DNA from: Frankiaceae bacterium
GTDB lineage: Bacteria > Actinomycetota > Actinomycetes > Mycobacteriales > SCTD01
DNA length: 8,374 nucleotides
NCBI GenBank assembly: GCA_947479995.1
Contig: CANKBT010000121.1
Span: forward strand, 1-8,374
Direction: 5' to 3'
The translations under genes and the position numbers were made by a program. A model generated the notes under the pieces. It was not told the DNA's origin and made no database searches. It worked only from the letters and a program-made list of their open reading frames with translations. This document shows positions 5,952 to 8,374 of the stretch, piece after piece; positions within the stretch are counted from its first letter, which is position 1; each line of letters begins with the position of its first letter.

Positions 5952-7033
5952 CCGCTGCGCTCCGCCCCTGGCTGGCCTCCCGGCTGGCCGTGCTGGTGAT
6001 CACCGTGGCCGGCGCCTGGCAGCTCGCCGACGCCGGGCGGGGCGAGGTGCGCGGGCTCGTCGCCTCGTGGGACCGCTGGGACGCCGGGCTGTTCCGCAAG
6101 GTCGCCGAGCACGGCTACCAGGGCTACCCCGACGCCTACGCCGACCGCGGCGTCGAGGCCTTCTTCCCCGGCTTCCCGCTCGTGCTGGCGCTCGTGCACC
6201 GGGTCGTGCCCGACTGGACGGCCGCCGGGCTGCTCGTCTCGCTCGTCGCCGGCGGCGTCGCGTCGGTCTTCCTCGCCCGGCTGGCCGCGCTCGACGGCGT
6301 GCCCGGCCCGGCCGCCGTCACGGCCCTGGTGCTCTCGCCGTACGCCGTCTTCCTGGCGGCCGGCTACAGCGAGGCGCTGTTCCTGGCGCTCGCGCTGCCC
6401 GGGTGGTGGTGCGCGCGGCAGGGGCACTGGCGGGCCGCGTCGCTGCTCGTCGCCGGTGCCACCGGCGTGCGCATCAGCGGGCTGTTCCTCGCCGCCGGCC
6501 TCGTCGTGCAGTACCTCGTCACCACCCGCGGCGTGCGCCGCGACGCCGTCTGGCTGCTCGCGCCGGTCGCCGTGCTGGCCGCCTGGTTCGGCTGGCTGCG
6601 CGCCGTGACGGGCGACTGGACGCGCTGGTTCGACGTGCAGGAGCGCTACTGGGGGCCCTCGCCGACGCCGCCGTGGGAGGCCTTCGCGACGACGGTCGCG
6701 GCCGCCCGCGAGGGCGCCCAGGGCGCCGAGTACGCCTGGAGCTTCGGCGCGGAGGTGGTCGCCGTGCTGCTCGGCGCGGGGCTGACGGCCGTGCTGCTGC
6801 ACCGCCGGGCGTGGGGCGAGGCGACGTACGTCGGGCTGTCGGTGCTCGCGCTCGCGACCAGCTCGTTCTACCTGTCGGTCGCCCGCGCGACCCTGCTGTG
6901 GTTCCCGCTGTGGGTGCTGCTGGCGGCGGCCGGCACGCGCCGCCCGGCGCTGACCACGGCGTACGTCGCGGTGTCCGCGCCGCTCATGGCCGTCGGCGTG
7001 CTCGTCTTCACCAGCGGACGCTGGGTCGGCTGA
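5948..7033 (+). CDS. PIG-V-like membrane mannosyltransferase
   Basis: A 361-residue multi-pass membrane protein with the signature of the PIG-V-like mannosyltransferases, which use dolichyl- or polyprenyl-phosphate-mannose. The first membrane segment (about 9-27) is followed by WDRWDAGLFRKVAEHGY (41-57, with the WDxWD acidic pair), EAFFPGFPL (70-78), and later SPYAVFLAAGYSEALF (130-145) and GATGVRISGLFLAAG. All are characteristic positions of the family. About eight further hydrophobic stretches follow, with an external loop containing WFDVQERYWGPSPTPPWEAF. The start is GTG 5948, sharing GTGA with the stop of the GT87 gene, a 4-base overlap typical of translational coupling, so the two enzymes probably act in one pathway. 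The stop lies 7 bases from the convergent nfo gene. Substrate and product cannot be read from sequence; lipid or protein mannosylation is inferred. Confidence 0.87.
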   Translation: MTAALRPWLASRLAVLVITVAGAWQLADAGRGEVRGLVASWDRWDAGLFRKVAEHGYQGYPDAYADRGVEAFFPGFPLVLALVHRVVPDWTAAGLLVSLVAGGVASVFLARLAALDGVPGPAAVTALVLSPYAVFLAAGYSEALFLALALPGWWCARQGHWRAASLLVAGATGVRISGLFLAAGLVVQYLVTTRGVRRDAVWLLAPVAVLAAWFGWLRAVTGDWTRWFDVQERYWGPSPTPPWEAFATTVAAAREGAQGAEYAWSFGAEVVAVLLGAGLTAVLLHRRAWGEATYVGLSVLALATSSFYLSVARATLLWFPLWVLLAAAGTRRPALTTAYVAVSAPLMAVGVLVFTSGRWVG

Positions 7034-7040
7034 CGGGCGG

Positions 7041-7799
7041 CTACAGGTGCTCGCGCAGCCAGGCGATGTCGCCCGCCTGGCCGTCGCGCGGGGTCTCGAC
7101 GACCACCGGCGCGCCCGCCGCCCGCACGACCGCGAGCAGCACGTCGGGGTCGATCGCGCCGTCGCCGAGGTTGGCGTGGCGGTCCGCGCCGGAGCCGAAG
7201 GCGTCGCGCGAGTCGTTGCAGTGCACGAGGTCGATGCGCCCGGTGATGGCGAGCACCCGCTCGACCACGGTCACCAGCTCCTCGCCGCCGGCGTGCGCGT
7301 GGCAGGTGTCGAGGCAGAAGCCCACCTGGTCGAAGTGGCCGATCGCGTCCCACAGCCGCGCCAGCGCGTCGAAGCGCCGCGCCATCGCGTGGTCGCCGCC
7401 CGCGGTGTTCTCGATGAGCACCGGCAGCGGGCGCTCGGCGCGCTCCAGCGTCTTGACCCAGTTCTCCACGCCGGTATGCGGGTCGTCGCCCCGCGTCACG
7501 TGGCCGCCGTGCACCACCAGGCCCTTGGCGCCCACCCGGGCGGCCGCCTCGGCGTGGTTCGCGAGGATCTTGCGCGACGGCACGCGGATCCGGTTGTTCG
7601 GCGAGGCCACGTTGACGATGTACGGCGCGTGCACGTAGACGTCGACGTCGCCCAGCGCGTCGAGGCCGGCCGGCACGACGGGGGCCTTCCAGCCCTGCGG
7701 GTCGCCGAGGAAGACCTGCACCAGGCCGGCGGCCCGCGCGGTGGCGTCGCCGACGACGTCCTCCTGGCTGACGTGGGCGCCGATGACGGGGGTGGGCAT
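7041..7799 (-). CDS. nfo: Endonuclease IV (AP endonuclease)
   Basis: A 252-residue TIM-barrel enzyme that cleaves DNA 5' to abasic sites in base-excision repair. The zinc ligands of the family can all be matched: His57 (VHAPY), His97 (VVHGGH), Glu130 (LIEN), Asp164 and His167 (CLDTCHAH), His193 (LVHCNDS), Asp206 and His208 (ADRHANLG) and Glu235 (VVETP). The N-terminus GAHVS is canonical. At 252 residues it is somewhat short against the usual 280 or so. ATG 7799 was chosen because the conserved start follows at once; the open frame continues upstream to 8162 but would cross the divergent gene and adds no family sequence. On the minus strand TACGGT (7812-7807) stands 7 bases before the ATG, a plausible -10 for a leaderless message. 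It is a single gene, convergent with the PIG-V-like gene and divergent from the cupredoxin-like gene. Confidence 0.95.
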   Translation of the reverse strand: MPTPVIGAHVSQEDVVGDATARAAGLVQVFLGDPQGWKAPVVPAGLDALGDVDVYVHAPYIVNVASPNNRIRVPSRKILANHAEAAARVGAKGLVVHGGHVTRGDDPHTGVENWVKTLERAERPLPVLIENTAGGDHAMARRFDALARLWDAIGHFDQVGFCLDTCHAHAGGEELVTVVERVLAITGRIDLVHCNDSRDAFGSGADRHANLGDGAIDPDVLLAVVRAAGAPVVVETPRDGQAGDIAWLREHL

Positions 7800-7812
7800 G
7801 GCCGTCACCGTA
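7800..7812 (-). promoter_or_regulatory. Candidate -10 element of nfo
   Basis: On the minus strand TACGGT (7812-7807) matches TAnnnT and is followed by 7 bases and the nfo ATG. No Shine-Dalgarno lies between, so a leaderless transcript is likely. A -35 could not be identified. Confidence 0.4.
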
Positions 7813-7837
7813 CGGGGGCACGTGCGTTGGACCGCAG

Positions 7838-7854
7838 GTGCGGCGATCCCGCAC
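7838..7854. repeat. Inverted repeat between nfo and the cupredoxin-like gene
   Basis: GTGCGG (7838-7843) and CCGCAC (7849-7854) are perfect 6-bp arms around CGATC. The dyad lies about where the -35 of the plus-strand gene would fall (its -10 is at 7862) and upstream of the nfo promoter, so it could be an operator for either gene. Short GC-rich repeats arise by chance, hence the low confidence. Confidence 0.3.
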
Positions 7855-7861
7855 GGGGTGC

Positions 7862-7894
7862 GACGATGCACGGGTGAGGCACGCGTGAGAGGAG
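7862..7894 (+). promoter_or_regulatory. Candidate -10 and Shine-Dalgarno of the cupredoxin-like gene
   Basis: GACGAT (7862-7867) repeats the -10-like element seen at 2002 and places a transcript start near G7874. AGAGGAG (7888-7894) stands 5 bases before ATG 7900 as a good ribosome binding site. A leader of about 26 bases is predicted. The ribosome site is strong, the -10 tentative. Confidence 0.5.
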
Positions 7895-7899
7895 CCGGG

Positions 7900-8374
7900 A
7901 TGCACCGCACGAGGACGCCGCTGGCCCTGCTCGCGGTGCTCGTGCTCGGCGTCCTGTCGCTGCTGCCGGTGAGCGCCGCGCAGGCGCGGGTCGAGGCGAC
8001 GCGCGTCGTCGAGCTGTCGGCCACGCCGCCGAGCGGCACCGTGCAGGTGACCGTCGGCGAGGTCGTCGTCTTCCGCAACGTCGACGACGTCGCCCACCGG
8101 CTGACCCTCACCGGCGCCTGGGGCGGCAGCCCCACGATCCCCGCCGGCAGCGAGAGCGGCACCTACGCGCTGTCCGCGCCCGGCGACTACACGTTCGTCG
8201 ACGAGTCGAACCGCGGCCTGCTGGGCGTCGACTACCGCCGCGGCTCCTCCACCTTCAGCGCCAGCCCCGCGCCGAGCCCGGCCCCGACCACCCCGCCGCC
8301 CGCGGCCCCGGCCGACCCGGGTGCGCCGCCGCCCGCCCCCGCCCCCGGCGCGGCTCCCCCGCCCGCCGGCGGCG
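7900..8374 (+). CDS. Secreted degenerate-cupredoxin protein, 3' end outside window
   Basis: The visible 158 residues begin with a signal peptide: basic MHRTRT, a hydrophobic core LALLAVLVLGVLSLLPV, and VSAAQA with likely cleavage after Ala29. Residues 35-120 read as a small plastocyanin-like beta-sandwich: VTVGEVVVFRNVDDVAHRLTL holds the first expected copper ligand, His66. The second motif, normally Y-x-[YF]-x-C-x-x-H-x-x-M, appears as YTFVDESNRGL, with Asp101, Asn104 and Leu107 in place of Cys, His and Met. Copper binding of type 1 is therefore unlikely, and the domain may be structural or adhesive. From about 121 a Pro/Ala-rich linker begins and runs off the window; a membrane anchor or sorting signal could follow. 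ATG 7900 is supported by AGAGGAG 5 bases upstream. The family call rests on pattern only, and the function is unknown. Confidence 0.8.
   Translation, partial: MHRTRTPLALLAVLVLGVLSLLPVSAAQARVEATRVVELSATPPSGTVQVTVGEVVVFRNVDDVAHRLTLTGAWGGSPTIPAGSESGTYALSAPGDYTFVDESNRGLLGVDYRRGSSTFSASPAPSPAPTTPPPAAPADPGAPPPAPAPGAAPPPAGG

Noticed and set aside
5711..6802. Long minus-strand open frame (363 codons) opposite the two glycosyltransferases
   Set aside because: His/Glu/Gly/Arg-rich shadow; the plus strand shows continuous membrane segments and family motifs.
5896..7638. Plus-strand open frame of 580 codons crossing the PIG-V-like gene into nfo
   Set aside because: It spans two convergent real genes, and the translation is Arg-rich then Ser/Thr-rich with no domain.
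7800..8162. Upstream extension of nfo on the minus strand
   Set aside because: It overlaps the divergent cupredoxin-like gene and its promoter; the conserved GAHVS start of endonuclease IV follows ATG 7799 directly.

Overview
The window is very GC-rich, with codons ending mostly in G or C. It carries eight genes in an order typical of high-GC Actinomycetota. From memory, an ino1 / PadR regulator / DUF5318 / class A penicillin-binding protein / membrane glycosyltransferase block also occurs in Mycobacterium tuberculosis around Rv0046c-Rv0051. I cannot name the genus; a free-living high-GC actinomycete is the safe call. This looks like conserved chromosome. I see no IS element, phage gene, tRNA, rRNA or CRISPR array.

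Layout. Minus strand, 1-1321: an inositol-3-phosphate synthase gene (its 3' end lies outside the window) preceded by a PadR-type regulator gene 17 bases upstream, read as one unit. A divergent control region at about 1322-1492 holds a perfect 10-bp inverted repeat that looks like the PadR operator. Plus strand, 1493-7033: a DUF5318 protein with two CxxC pairs, a bifunctional class A PBP (transglycosylase plus transpeptidase), a GT87-type membrane glycosyltransferase, and a PIG-V-like membrane mannosyltransferase whose start overlaps the preceding stop (GTGA). Minus strand, 7041-7799: endonuclease IV, convergent with the PIG-V-like gene across 7 bases. Plus strand, 7900 to the window end: a secreted protein with a degenerate cupredoxin domain and a Pro/Ala-rich tail, cut by the window edge.

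How they fit together. Most of the block concerns the cell envelope. Ino1 makes the inositol phosphate needed for phosphatidylinositol (anchor of mannosylated lipids) and mycothiol. The PBP builds and crosslinks peptidoglycan. The two multi-pass glycosyltransferases probably use polyprenyl-phosphate sugars on the outer face of the membrane. Nfo (DNA repair) and the cupredoxin-like protein appear to be separate units.

The most notable signals are: two overlapping, mutually exclusive inverted repeats upstream of padR; a recurring ACGATG-N5-RTG arrangement at three plus-strand starts that suggests leaderless or near-leaderless transcription and helps fix the start codons; a cupredoxin fold in which three of four expected copper ligands are replaced; and a PBP tail ending in twelve glycines. 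I found nothing that I can defend as a wholly new multi-gene system.
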